From: JAICNG01 sp035249985
Lineage (GTDB): Bacteria; Gemmatimonadota; Gemmatimonadetes; Gemmatimonadales; Gemmatimonadaceae
Length of the DNA: 64,000 nt
NCBI GenBank assembly: GCA_035249985.1
Contig: DATFFP010000073.1
Span: forward strand, 1-64,000
Reading direction: 5' to 3'
In this document: positions 48,714 through 57,963 of the stretch, in pieces
Numbering within the stretch: position 1 is the first letter of the stretch
How the letters are laid out: every line of letters begins with the position of its first letter
Notes under the pieces: model-generated
Told to the model about the DNA's origin: nothing
What the model saw: the letters and a program-made list of their open reading frames with translations, nothing else
The model's database searches: none
Program-made: the position numbers and the translations under genes

Positions 48714-50436
48714 TGCCGCGGTCCCTCCGCACGACCACCTTCTTCCCCCGAATCGTCGTGTTCCGGAGGGCGCCGATGATCTCGTCGACCGCCTCGTCCG
48801 GCACTTCGACGAGCGAGAACCGGTCGGCGATGTCCACCGCACCGATCGCGCGCGCATCGATTCCCGCTTCGTTCGCGATCGCACCGACCAGATCGCCGGG
48901 GCGCATCCCCGCCTTTCGACCCAATCCGATGTAGATGCGCGTCACATCGGCGTCGGCGAACGTCCGCTCGCGGCGCGGGCGACCGTCCCCGCGACTCGGT
49001 CGCGGTTTGCGCCCATCACGGGCATCGCGGGCTCGCCCTTCCGATGGTATCGACGCGACCGGCAGCTCTTCGGCTGCTTCCGCATCGCGCGAGCTCCCCG
49101 TGGTCGTCTCATGCGCGAGCTTCACCGCCGCGGCGGCGACGTCCAGCACATCGAATTCCTCGGCCAGCGACTCCACGACGACGCGATGCTGCTCGAGGTC
49201 GCCGCCGAGCAGCGTTTCACGCAGCGAGCCGCGCAATACTTCGAGGCGACGCGCGCGCAGATCCACGATCGTCGGGACCGTCTCGACCTGGATCTTCTGC
49301 CGCGTGAGGCGCTCGAAATTCCGCAGGAGGCGGTGCTCACGCGGCTCCGCCAGCGTGATCGCGACCCCTTCTCTGCCGGCCCGTCCCGTGCGCCCAATGC
49401 GATGGAGATAGCCATCCGGCGCCGACGGCACGTCGAAGTTCACAACGTGCGACACAGACTCGATGTCGAGCCCTCGCGCGGCGACGTCGGTCGCGATGAG
49501 CAGCTCCGTCGCGCCTTCGCGGAAGCGTCGCATCACGCGGTCGCGCTGCTCCTGCGACAGCCCTCCATGCAGCGCTTCGGCGCGGTATCCGCGTCCGGCG
49601 AGGGTCTCGGTAAGCTCGTCCACCTCCGTCCGCGTGCGGCAGAAGATGATGGCCGACGTCGGATTCTCCATATCGAGCACGCGGCCGAGCGCGACCGCCT
49701 TGTGCCGGCGCTGCACGATGTATGCGACCTGTCGAACTCGCGGGAGCTGTCCGGCGGTGGCGCTCTGTCGATCGATCGCGATCCGCACCGGCTCCCGCAG
49801 GTGGCGCTCGGCGATCGATGCGACACGTCCCGCCATCGTCGCTGAAAAGAGCGCCGTCTGCCGCTCGGCAGGAAGTGCCTCGAGCACCGCCTCGAGGTCC
49901 TCGGCGAATCCCATGTCGAGCATCTCATCGGCTTCATCGAGCACGACGAAGCGAACGCTGTCGAGTCGAATGGAGCCACGCCGCAGATGATCGACGATGC
50001 GCCCGGGTGTGGCGACGATGACGTCGACGCCGGCGCGCAGCGCCTTGAGCTGCATGCCGATCGCCTGGCCCCCGTACACGGGGAGCACGCGCGCGCCATA
50101 CGACTTCCCATAGCGATGCACGGCCTCCGAGACCTGCATCGCGAGCTCGCGCGTGGGCACGAGCACGAGCGCGCGGATCGCGCGAGTACGTCCCGTGTCA
50201 GGGGATGCGGTGAAGATGCGCTCGAGCATGGGGAGCGCGAACGCAGCAGTCTTGCCCGTGCCGGTTGCCGCCTGTCCGAGAACGTCGCGCCCCTCGAGGA
50301 GGAGCGGAACCGCCTCACGCTGAATGGGCGTCGGCTCTTCGTACCCGAGGGTCGCGAGCGTCTCGACAACCGCGGGACGCAGGCCGAGGGAAGTGAAGCC
50401 CTCCGCGAGGTCGATGGTGCTGCCTGGTAATGTCAT
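48706..50436 (-). CDS. DEAD-box ATP-dependent RNA helicase with DbpA-like RNA-binding domain
   Basis: A 576-residue cytoplasmic RNA helicase of the DeaD/CsdA type. Motif Q is GYEEPTPIQ, motif I ATGTGKT near residue 57, Ia PTRELA, II VLDEADEML (167-173), III SATM, V TDVAARGLDIE and VI HRIGRTGRAG. A DbpA-type C-terminal RNA-binding domain occupies 500-570 (RIYIGLGRKAGMRPGDLVGAIANEA), after an Arg/Gly/Asp-rich linker. The start at 50436 gives MTLPGSTIDLAEGF; a second in-frame ATG at 50463 adds nine residues. The C-terminal RS-stop is supplied by repeat-edge sequence. Cold- or ribosome-assembly functions are known for the family. Confidence 0.94.
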   Translation of the reverse strand: MTLPGSTIDLAEGFTSLGLRPAVVETLATLGYEEPTPIQREAVPLLLEGRDVLGQAATGTGKTAAFALPMLERIFTASPDTGRTRAIRALVLVPTRELAMQVSEAVHRYGKSYGARVLPVYGGQAIGMQLKALRAGVDVIVATPGRIVDHLRRGSIRLDSVRFVVLDEADEMLDMGFAEDLEAVLEALPAERQTALFSATMAGRVASIAERHLREPVRIAIDRQSATAGQLPRVRQVAYIVQRRHKAVALGRVLDMENPTSAIIFCRTRTEVDELTETLAGRGYRAEALHGGLSQEQRDRVMRRFREGATELLIATDVAARGLDIESVSHVVNFDVPSAPDGYLHRIGRTGRAGREGVAITLAEPREHRLLRNFERLTRQKIQVETVPTIVDLRARRLEVLRGSLRETLLGGDLEQHRVVVESLAEEFDVLDVAAAAVKLAHETTTGSSRDAEAAEELPVASIPSEGRARDARDGRKPRPSRGDGRPRRERTFADADVTRIYIGLGRKAGMRPGDLVGAIANEAGIDARAIGAVDIADRFSLVEVPDEAVDEIIGALRNTTIRGKKVVVRRDRGRS

Positions 50437-50620
50437 GGTGCGGATCTCTTCAGCAATCCGCATTCCTGCTTTTCGTCGCGCTACGAGCCAGCTGGAACCG
50501 CAGCCGGCCGCAGAGAGCTGCGCCTACCACGAACCCGCGCCGTTATCCGTGCTCATCCGTGGTGAATCACACTGCAGCTTGTTGCGGCGTTCTGCCGTTT
50601 CCTGCCTTGGCGCGAAAGAC

Positions 50621-52987
50621 TCAAGGCGTGACCGCCAACGAGAAGAGCAGGGTCCGCGGGGCACCGGGACCGATGTTGTTGTTTCCGTGCGATGTCGGGT
50701 AATACCGCTCGTTGAGCACGTTCTCGACGTTGAGCTGCGCGCGAAGGGACGGGCTCAGCGTTACGAATGCAGCGGCGTCGACACGCGTGAATCCGGGCAA
50801 TGTGACCGTGTTGTCGATCGCGGCGAACATGCTCGTTTGGTGGATCACCCCCACACCGGCACCAAGGCGGGGAATGATCTGATAGCGGTTCCAGAGCGAG
50901 AATGTCTCGCGCGGAACGAGAGGAACTGTTGCGCCGGCGTCAGCGGACGATGTCTGACTCAGGATCGTCGCCTTCTGTGACGCGTAGCCCGCCGCGATCT
51001 GCCATGATGCGACCAGGTTCCCCGCGAGACCGATCTCGTAGCCGGTGCTGCGCTGGCGTCCCGTTTGGACGAGGCGTGTCGTGCTGGCGGGATCGGGCGC
51101 CGCGGTATTCGTGCGATCGAGGCGATACCACGCCGCTGTCAGCGAGAGCGCCGGCCGGAGATCCCACTTGAGGCCGACCTCGCGATTGGTGAAGCCCTCT
51201 GGCTCGAGCGCGTGCGTCGTGGGAGTGAGGGACGCGAACTGGTCGCCCGAGCCAGGCAGGTGCGACACGCTGTACGACCCGTAGATCGACACGGGCTCGA
51301 CGGGCTTGTAGACGAGACCGACTCGTGGCGAGACCATCGCATCGAGACGCGTGAGGTCGTCTCCACCGCGATTGTCGTGGAAGTTCAGATCGAAGCGATC
51401 GTACCGAACGCCGACGATGGCCTGCCAATGCGATCCGAGCGACAGCTGGTTCTGCGCGTAGAATGCCACGACGTCTGCGTCCACGCGGTTGTTCGCATCG
51501 CCGGGGCGCTGCACGTATTCGACCGTGGGCGATACGGTCGGCGATGCGAACGGAACGAGCATCGACGTCGACGTCCCCTCGAAGAAGCCGGTCGTACGAT
51601 AGTTGTCGGAACGCTGACTGCTCAGCTCTGCACCGACGAGGAACGTCTGCCGCAGCCGTCCGGAACCGAGGGTGTACACGAGATCGGTTTGATTGAACAG
51701 GCTTCGGCGGTCCGTGCCGTTGTTGTAGGCCGAAAGACTCACCTCGGTGCCGGCGTCGTTCACCGCACCCGGAAAGACGTTCTGGTAGAACTTGTCGTAG
51801 CGGACCACGCGGCTACGATTGCGGAACGACAGGCCTCCCCATTCGCGCTCGATCGTCGCGCTGCCGCCGTGCATAACGAGGCGGGAGCGGCTGGCGTTGG
51901 GGTCGCCGAAGAACGTCTCGATCGATGCGGGAGCCGGTGCGCCCTGAAACGACGGAATGCCTCGGTTCACCGTGCGACGGTCAGCGAAGTACTCGTAGGA
52001 GAGCTTGACGACCGTATTCCCGGCGAGGATCGTGGCGGTTGGAGTCACGCCATGCCGCTCCAGCCCCGTGGCATCGCGGAATTGACGCGAATCCTCGATC
52101 ATTCCATTGAGCCGCGCGGCGAAGGTGCGGCCGAAGCCGTCCCCGATATCGAGGGTGGCGCGCCGGCGGTCGAACGAGCCCCCAACGAGCGCGAAGGCGC
52201 GCGTCGGCATCCACTTGGCCTCCTTCGTGACTCGATTGATGACACCGCCGCCGCCGCCGCGACCGAACACCATGGCGTTCGGCCCCTTCAGCGCCTCGAC
52301 GCGCTCGATGTTGTACAGATCGCGGAAATACTGTGCGTCGTCGCGAACGCCATCGGCAAAGAAATCCGCGGTCGTGCTCTGCCCCCGAATGGTGGGGGCG
52401 TCGCGATGTCCCTCCCCCTGTCCCATGGTGATCCCGGGCACGTAGCGGACGACGTCCGCCATGCCTTGCATCGCCTGATCGTCGATCAGATCGCGGCCGA
52501 GCACGGTGATGGCCTGAGGTACGTCACGGATCTGGGCGTCGGTGCGTGTCGCGCTCGTGCTGCGGCGCGCGGTGTATCGCGCACCGCGGGCCGCGTCAGC
52601 GGTGACGACGACCGGGGAGAGCTCGCGCGTCGCGCTCTCGCTCGAGGGTCCGCGCATAACGACCACCGTCTCGGCGTCCTCGAACCGCGCCTCGAAGCCC
52701 GTGCCGGCGAGCAGCGCGCGAAGCGCCGCCGGCGCGGTGAGCGAGCCGTTGATCGCGGTCGCCTGAACCGAGCCGGCGCCGTGGTCAGACAGCTCGACGC
52801 GTAGCCCGGTTTGGCGGGCGAAATCGGCGAGCGCGTCGCTGAGTGGCTGGGCTGGAATGGCGACGCGGTACACGCGGGTGGTATCGGTGCCCGCGGTCGA
52901 TGGGAGGCTGATGGCCACGGCACGCTGGGCAGCGGCGGGCGAGACGGCCAGGGTGCAGGCCAGTGCGATGAGAGTAGAGCGGCGCAT
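50621..52987 (-). CDS. TonB-dependent siderophore receptor with N-terminal STN domain
   Basis: An outer-membrane receptor of 788 residues for ferric siderophores. The signal MRRSTLIALACTLAVSPAAAQ precedes an STN/secretin-like signalling domain (about 30-105: VYRVAIPAQPLSDALADFAR, TINGS equivalents). TonB-plug motifs follow: DVPQAITVLGRDLIDDQAM, VRYVPGITMGQGEGHRDAPTIRG and YFRDLYNIERVEALKGPNAM. The 22-strand barrel fills the rest, ending LNVENVLNERYYP...NNIGPGAPRTLLFSLAVTP. An STN domain implies signal-transducing, iron-starvation-linked receptors of the FpvA/FecA type, but no sigma/anti-sigma pair lies in the window. A TTGACA-based promoter and a Fur-like palindrome precede it. Confidence 0.95.
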   Translation of the reverse strand: MRRSTLIALACTLAVSPAAAQRAVAISLPSTAGTDTTRVYRVAIPAQPLSDALADFARQTGLRVELSDHGAGSVQATAINGSLTAPAALRALLAGTGFEARFEDAETVVVMRGPSSESATRELSPVVVTADAARGARYTARRSTSATRTDAQIRDVPQAITVLGRDLIDDQAMQGMADVVRYVPGITMGQGEGHRDAPTIRGQSTTADFFADGVRDDAQYFRDLYNIERVEALKGPNAMVFGRGGGGGVINRVTKEAKWMPTRAFALVGGSFDRRRATLDIGDGFGRTFAARLNGMIEDSRQFRDATGLERHGVTPTATILAGNTVVKLSYEYFADRRTVNRGIPSFQGAPAPASIETFFGDPNASRSRLVMHGGSATIEREWGGLSFRNRSRVVRYDKFYQNVFPGAVNDAGTEVSLSAYNNGTDRRSLFNQTDLVYTLGSGRLRQTFLVGAELSSQRSDNYRTTGFFEGTSTSMLVPFASPTVSPTVEYVQRPGDANNRVDADVVAFYAQNQLSLGSHWQAIVGVRYDRFDLNFHDNRGGDDLTRLDAMVSPRVGLVYKPVEPVSIYGSYSVSHLPGSGDQFASLTPTTHALEPEGFTNREVGLKWDLRPALSLTAAWYRLDRTNTAAPDPASTTRLVQTGRQRSTGYEIGLAGNLVASWQIAAGYASQKATILSQTSSADAGATVPLVPRETFSLWNRYQIIPRLGAGVGVIHQTSMFAAIDNTVTLPGFTRVDAAAFVTLSPSLRAQLNVENVLNERYYPTSHGNNNIGPGAPRTLLFSLAVTP

Positions 52988-52995
52988 CGTGGGAC

Positions 52996-53016
52996 AGTTG
53001 AGAATCGGTTTCAACT
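52996..53016. promoter_or_regulatory. Candidate Fur-like operator upstream of the siderophore receptor
   Basis: AGTTGAGAATCGGTTTCAACT is a 21-base imperfect palindrome lying 8 bases before the receptor start, downstream of the predicted -10. The core TTGAGAAT-3-TTTCAA resembles the Fur 7-1-7 type (TTGATAAT-ATTATCAA) at about 12 of 16 positions. Fur control is inferred, supported by the gene being a siderophore receptor. Confidence 0.45.
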
Positions 53017-53030
53017 AGCGCGAACGCGTG

Positions 53031-53059
53031 ATGGTATGCGCCAATCCCGACAATGTCAA
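53031..53059 (-). promoter_or_regulatory. Sigma-70-type promoter of the siderophore receptor
   Basis: On the minus strand, TTGACA (53059-53054) is separated by exactly 17 bases from TACCAT (53036-53031). The -35 is perfect, the -10 matches 4 of 6. Transcription would start about 35 bases before the start codon, leaving the Fur-like palindrome just downstream of the start site. Confidence 0.6.
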
Positions 53060-53076
53060 TCGGAATTAAGCCCAAG

Positions 53077-53097
53077 GTGGGCAAGGCGGTCGCCCAC
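53077..53097 (-). terminator. Hairpin after the distal TAG of the antiporter-rhodanese gene
   Basis: On the minus strand, GTGGGC and GCCCAC (53097-53092 and 53082-53077) pair around a 9-base loop, 3 bases after the TAG at 53102-53100. There is no long U-tract. Its position favours the TAG, not the TGA at 53226, as the natural end of the gene. Confidence 0.45.
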
Positions 53098-53099
53098 TT

Positions 53100-53228
53100 C
53101 TACTTGGGATCCGTCGGAAGGCCGGCGTCCAGCCACGCACGCCATCCGCCGACGAGGGGCCGCGCGTCGGGCCATCCAGCCGCTCTCAGCTCGCGCGCCA
53201 CACGGGCGCTCGTCGCTTCGTCGGGTCA
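53100..53228 (-). other. In-frame TGA at conserved Cys codon and open rhodanese-like extension
   Basis: TGA at 53228-53226 follows VVYCA. Reading through keeps a perfect rhodanese C-terminal part with no frameshift: PDEATSARVARELRAAGW, PDARPLVGGWRAWLDAGL, PTDPK, then TAG at 53102-53100. In the common rhodanese motif YC(A/S)CP(N/D)EA the residue at the TGA is Cys. A stem-loop GCGCC-CGTGT-GGCGC lies 17-31 bases after the TGA (53209-53195), in the window expected of a bacterial SECIS, though without the usual bulged U. Recoding and nonsense mutation both fit. Confidence 0.55.
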
Positions 53229-54689
53229 GGCACAGTAGACCACCAGCGCCCCGCGGCGGTCGAGCGCCAGCTCTCGCGCGGTGCGCACCGCATCGTTAGG
53301 CGACAGCCGGACCGCCCCGCGGGCGACGCGGTCGTCCTGCTCCCAGTTGCGGTCGGCGCGCGCGTCGATGAGCTGGACGTTCTCGCCGCGCTCGAGGCGC
53401 ACGCGCAGCTCGTCGATCGTAATCGGAGTCGCGTCGGCGAGCGCGGGGGATGCCGGGCCTGCGAGAGGTTGCTCGCGCCGAGCGTCCTCGGTCCTCCTTC
53501 CTCGTTCGCTTCTCGTGTCCCGCCTCAGCCAGAGCGCGATCCCGCTCCCGTGCACGATCACCGACAGCAGCACCACCAGGCAGGTGATCGTGAACAGCCC
53601 GGCCGCGCCCGGCATCCCCGCGAACACGGGGAGCAGCACCAGGAGGAGCGAGCTCAACCCGCGCGGGCCCGCCCAGGCGATGAGCCGCCGACTTCGCGCG
53701 TCGATACCCGCGCGCGCGAGCACGGGGTAGAGCGTCGCCGTCCGCACGAACAACGCGATGGCGGCGAACGCGAGGGTGCGCCCATCGACCACATCCAGCC
53801 CCGTCCAGAGCAGCGACGCGCCGAAGGCGACGAACGTCAGCAGCAGGAACATCTCCGCGGTCGCTTCCCCGTACTCGAGAAAGCAATCGCACAGCTCGAG
53901 GTCCTGCACGGCGATGACCAGGCCCGCCGCGAACGCCGCCAGAAACCCGCTGCCGCCGACGCGCTCGGCGAGCGCGAACGCCGTGAACGCGATGCCGAGC
54001 GCATACAGCGACTCGTAGTCTCGACGCACCCCGACGCGATCACGAACGCGGACGAGTGCGGTGATCCCGATCCAGCCGACGACAGTCCCAATGAGCGGGC
54101 CCAGGAGGAACAGCCCAGCCATGCTGCGCGCCAGGCTGCGCTCGACGTCGCCGGGGGCGAGCGGCGCGAAGTGCATCGCGATGACGACGATCGGCAGAAG
54201 CACCGCGTCGTTCATTCCGCTCTCCATGCGCAGCGCGACACGTGTGGCTTCCGGCAATCGCGGATGCCGGAGCACCGTGCGCAACAAGACCGGGTCGGTC
54301 GACGCGAGTGCGGCGCCGAGAATCGCCGCGTGCGCGAGACTCACCGACAGCAGCAGATGCGCCGCGCCGGCGATCACGGCCGCGACGATGAGCGTTCCGG
54401 GTCCGAGGACAAGCAGGGCGAGCCCTCGCTGTTGTCGCAACGCACCGGTATCGACGGAGATCGCGTCGCTGAACAGCACGAGCACGAGCGCCAGCACGGC
54501 AATGATGCGCAGCGTGGGCGAGTCCAGGCCGACGTCGACAAGGCCGAGGCCCCACGGGCCGAGACCGGCGCCGAGCGCGAGGAAGATCGCGACCTGTGGA
54601 AGGCCAGTGCGCTCCACGGCTCCGGAGAGCAGCGAGGAAACGACGATGACGATCCCGATGAGGGCGAGCAGCGCCGCGAAATCTTCCAC
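53226..54689 (-). CDS. Cation:proton antiporter (CPA1/NhaP-like) fused to a rhodanese domain
   Basis: A sodium- or potassium/proton antiporter with an N-terminal Na_H_Exchanger domain (about 1-395, twelve or so spans). VERTGLPQVAIFLALGAGLGPWG and LASTDPVLLRTVLRHPRLPEA hold the Asp of the ion site, and MESGMNDAVLLP matches the NhaP ND motif. A flexible charged linker leads to a rhodanese domain (TIDELRVRLERGENVQLIDARA, starting near residue 425). As coded, the protein stops after VVYCA (487 residues); through the TGA it would have 529. The start is GTG at 54689, since upstream sequence lacks a membrane span. Rhodanese domains sense or transfer sulfur; in an antiporter this may be redox control (speculative). 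Confidence 0.88.
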   Translation of the reverse strand: MEDFAALLALIGIVIVVSSLLSGAVERTGLPQVAIFLALGAGLGPWGLGLVDVGLDSPTLRIIAVLALVLVLFSDAISVDTGALRQQRGLALLVLGPGTLIVAAVIAGAAHLLLSVSLAHAAILGAALASTDPVLLRTVLRHPRLPEATRVALRMESGMNDAVLLPIVVIAMHFAPLAPGDVERSLARSMAGLFLLGPLIGTVVGWIGITALVRVRDRVGVRRDYESLYALGIAFTAFALAERVGGSGFLAAFAAGLVIAVQDLELCDCFLEYGEATAEMFLLLTFVAFGASLLWTGLDVVDGRTLAFAAIALFVRTATLYPVLARAGIDARSRRLIAWAGPRGLSSLLLVLLPVFAGMPGAAGLFTITCLVVLLSVIVHGSGIALWLRRDTRSERGRRTEDARREQPLAGPASPALADATPITIDELRVRLERGENVQLIDARADRNWEQDDRVARGAVRLSPNDAVRTARELALDRRGALVVYCA

Positions 54690-54764
54690 GGGACACAATG
54701 TAGCGCTGGCCGCCGTATGGCGTTGCTGGCTGCGCATTGCTCCCGGTTCTAGATTGGGCTCCCC

Positions 54765-57700
54765 GTGTCCTCCGATTTCGTCACCCAGCTTCAGTCCTCC
54801 CTTGGCACCGCCTACCTGATCGAGCGCGAGCTCGGCGGTGGGGGCATGTCGCGCGTCTTCCTGGCCATGGAAAACCGCCTTCGCCGACGCGTGGTCGTGA
54901 AGGTCCTGGCCGGAGAGCTGGCCGCCGGGATCAACGCCGAGCGGTTCGAGCGGGAGATTCAGGTCGCCGCATCCCTCCAGCAGGCCAACATCGTTCCGGT
55001 ACTCTCCGCCGGCGATACGAACGGAATTCCCTGGTACACGATGCCTTTCGTCGAAGGGCAATCACTCCGCGCCCGTCTCGATGCTGGCGGCGCGCTGCCG
55101 CTCGCCGAAGTCATGGGCATCCTCCGGGACGTGGCCCGCGCGCTGGAGTTCGCGCACGCGCGAGGCGTCGTGCACCGCGACATCAAGCCCGACAACGTGC
55201 TTCTGTCGGGCGGGACCGCGGTGGTCACCGACTTCGGCATCGCCAAGGCCCTCTCGGCGTCTCGTGAGGCGCCAGGCGGAACGCTCACCCAGATCGGCAT
55301 GTCGCTGGGAACGCCGGCGTACATGGCGCCCGAGCAGGCGGCCGGCGACCCCACGATCGACCATCGCGCCGACTTGTACGCGCTGGGCTGCCTGGCCTAC
55401 GAGCTGCTCGCGGGACACACGCCCTTTCACGATCGGTCGCCGCAGCGGATGCTCGCCGCGCACATCACCGAGGCGCCGCGACCGGTCCACGAGCTGCGAG
55501 CGGATGCACCCGCATCGCTCAGCGATCTCGTCATGCGTCTGCTCGAGAAGGATCCCGCCGACCGGCCAGCGTCGGCGGCCGACGTCGGCCGGACACTCGA
55601 CGCGACGCCGACGGGCGACACGCTTGCGGCAATGCCGGGGATGTTACTCGGCCGCCCGGGAGTGTGGAAACGCGCGCTCGCCGCCTACGTGATCGCGTTC
55701 GCCGTTGTCGCGATGCTCGCGCGCGCCGCGGTCACGGGGATCGGCTTGCCCGACTGGGTGTTTACCGGCGCGTTGATCGTGATGGCGCTCGGACTGCCGG
55801 TGATCATCGCCACGGCGTACGTGCATCGCGTCTCCCGCCGCCTCGCGACGATGACGCCGCGGCTGACGACGAGTGGTGGCATCGCCCAGCCCAAGGGGGT
55901 CGAGGCGATCGCCGTGAAGGCTGGGCATCACTTCACCTGGCGCCGTGCCGCACTCGGCGGGGCGTACACGCTGGCGGCGTTCGTCGTCGTCGTCGGTGTG
56001 TTCATGGCGCTGCGCGCGTTAGGCATCGGACCGGCCGGATCGTTGCTGGCGGCCGGGAAGCTGAGCGACGACGATCGCATCCTCGTGGCCGAGTTTCGCG
56101 TCACCGGTGCCGACTCCTCGCTCGGGCACATCGCGTCGGAGGCGGTTCGCACCGAGCTCGGTCAGTCGAAGGCCGTATCGGTCGTGCCGACGAGCGCCGT
56201 CACGGCCGCGCTCCGGCGCATGGAGCGCCCGCCGAACGCGCGCGTGGATCTCCAGCTCGGGCGCGACGTCGCGATTCGCGAGGGCATCGAGGCGGTCCTG
56301 CATGGGGAGATCAGCGCGGTGGGGGACGGCTTTCTCATCGTGCTGCGTCTGAGCGCCGCCGAGAGCGGCGACGAGCTCGCGGTCTTTCGCGAGACCGCCG
56401 ACTCGCCACGCGATCTCATTCCCGCGCTCGATGAGCTGTCACGCGAGCTGCGCGGCCGGATCGGGGAATCGCTGAAGACGGTGCGGGCTGCACCGCCGCT
56501 GGCGCAGGTGACGACGTCCTCGCTCGACGCGCTGCGCAAGTACGTGGCGGGCGCGCGAGCCATGGACGTCGAGGGCGACTACCCGCGCGCGATCTCGCTC
56601 CTCCAGCAGGCGGTGCAGGTCGACACGGCCTTCGCCATGGCGTACCGGAAGCTCGGCGTCGCCCACCGCAACAGCGGCATTGGCCCGTTAGGGTCGGCCG
56701 ACACCGCGCTGAATCGCGCATTTCGCTTTCGCCATCGGCTGACGGACCGCGAGCGACTGCTCACGGAGGGATCGTATTATGGCAGCGGGCGCGTCATCGA
56801 CCGACAGCGCTCGGCGGCTGCCTACGAGCAGTTGCTGGAGATCGATCCGACGAACAGCGCGGCCCTGAACAATCTCGGAAACATCTATCGCAGCCGCAGG
56901 GAATTCGCGAAGGCGGAAGCCATCTATCGCCGAGCAATCGCCTCGGGACAGGCGACGTCCATCTCGTACGGGAATCTCCAGACGACGTTGTTCGATCAGG
57001 GCAAGTTTGCGGCGCAGGACTCGGTGCTCAGCGAGATGAAACGTCTCTATCCGAACATTCCCGGCCTGGCGCTCAACGTCACCCCACGACTCTACCACGA
57101 GGCCAAGTACGACTCGATCCGCATGCTCGCCCAGCGGGAACGCGCGTCGAACGACGCGCAGGGACGCATCGCCGCCCTGGCGATTGCGTCCGATCTCGCG
57201 GCGGTTCAGGGTCGGTTGCGTGAGAGCCTGCAGCTCCTCGCGGAAGAGCGAAAGCTCATGGAAGCCCGCGGTGTTCCTCCGCTGGCCATCTATGATTCCA
57301 TCATGGTGGCTGCCGATGACATTTGGCTGCGGGAGCAGCCGGAGGCCGGCCTCCGCCGCCTGGAAGCGGCGCTCGCCCGCACGCCGATGGCGTCACTCGA
57401 GCTCGAGCGCCGGCCTTACTTCGACGTCATCGCGCTGAACGCGATCGCTGGGCGCCCGCAGGAAGCGCGTGTCGCGCTCGCGAGGTATGATGCCGAGGTG
57501 AGGGACACCGCCGTTCGTCGCATGCGAGAGCCCGGCCGCCACACGATGCTCGGGCTCATCGCGTTGGCGGAGAATCGTCCGACCGATGCCATCACGGAGC
57601 TGCGACTCGGGGACAGCTACCCCGACGGTCCGGCGAACGACTGCGACATTTGCCTGGATCCCATCCTCGGGATGGCGTTCGAGAGCGCGGGCATGCCGGA

Positions 57701-57956
57701 CTCGGCGATCGCGGCATACGAACGCTTCATCACCACGCCGAAATGGGGCCGGTTGTCGCGCAGCCTCGATGGGATCTGGCTCGCGTCCACGCTGCGGCGG
57801 CTCGGAGCACTGTACGAGGAGCGGGGAGACGCCGGGAAGGCGACCGAGTATTACACACGGTTCGTCACTCTGTGGAAAGACGCGGATCCCGATCTGCAAC
57901 CACGCGTCGCGGAAGTGCGACGACGGCTGGAGCGGTTGCGAGTGCGAGAACATTAG
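54765..57956 (+). CDS. Ser/Thr protein kinase with membrane segments and C-terminal TPRs
   Basis: A 1063-residue Hanks-type kinase. The kinase domain has the glycine loop LGGGGMSRVF (23-32), Lys46 in VVVKVL, HRDIKPDN (137-144), DFG (156-158) and APE (188-190), all intact. After a linker come three hydrophobic spans (about 300-325, 330-355 and 395-420), then a TolB_N-like region (DDRILVAEFRVTGADSSLGHIASEAV) and a long stretch of TPR-like repeats (about 600-1040; NSAALNNLGNIYRSRREFAKAEAIYRRA, trimmed as NNLGNIYRSRREFAKAEAIY). This architecture is frequent in Gemmatimonadota. The start is GTG at 54765, divergent from the antiporter. Input and targets are unknown. Confidence 0.93.
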   Translation: MSSDFVTQLQSSLGTAYLIERELGGGGMSRVFLAMENRLRRRVVVKVLAGELAAGINAERFEREIQVAASLQQANIVPVLSAGDTNGIPWYTMPFVEGQSLRARLDAGGALPLAEVMGILRDVARALEFAHARGVVHRDIKPDNVLLSGGTAVVTDFGIAKALSASREAPGGTLTQIGMSLGTPAYMAPEQAAGDPTIDHRADLYALGCLAYELLAGHTPFHDRSPQRMLAAHITEAPRPVHELRADAPASLSDLVMRLLEKDPADRPASAADVGRTLDATPTGDTLAAMPGMLLGRPGVWKRALAAYVIAFAVVAMLARAAVTGIGLPDWVFTGALIVMALGLPVIIATAYVHRVSRRLATMTPRLTTSGGIAQPKGVEAIAVKAGHHFTWRRAALGGAYTLAAFVVVVGVFMALRALGIGPAGSLLAAGKLSDDDRILVAEFRVTGADSSLGHIASEAVRTELGQSKAVSVVPTSAVTAALRRMERPPNARVDLQLGRDVAIREGIEAVLHGEISAVGDGFLIVLRLSAAESGDELAVFRETADSPRDLIPALDELSRELRGRIGESLKTVRAAPPLAQVTTSSLDALRKYVAGARAMDVEGDYPRAISLLQQAVQVDTAFAMAYRKLGVAHRNSGIGPLGSADTALNRAFRFRHRLTDRERLLTEGSYYGSGRVIDRQRSAAAYEQLLEIDPTNSAALNNLGNIYRSRREFAKAEAIYRRAIASGQATSISYGNLQTTLFDQGKFAAQDSVLSEMKRLYPNIPGLALNVTPRLYHEAKYDSIRMLAQRERASNDAQGRIAALAIASDLAAVQGRLRESLQLLAEERKLMEARGVPPLAIYDSIMVAADDIWLREQPEAGLRRLEAALARTPMASLELERRPYFDVIALNAIAGRPQEARVALARYDAEVRDTAVRRMREPGRHTMLGLIALAENRPTDAITELRLGDSYPDGPANDCDICLDPILGMAFESAGMPDSAIAAYERFITTPKWGRLSRSLDGIWLASTLRRLGALYEERGDAGKATEYYTRFVTLWKDADPDLQPRVAEVRRRLERLRVREH

Positions 57957-57963
57957 GACGCCA

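Noticed and set aside
50464..50620. Possible small gene between the helicase and the TonB receptor
   Set aside because: The stretch contains ATCCGTGCTCATCCGTGG-like repeat remnants and no coherent frame; nothing further recognised.
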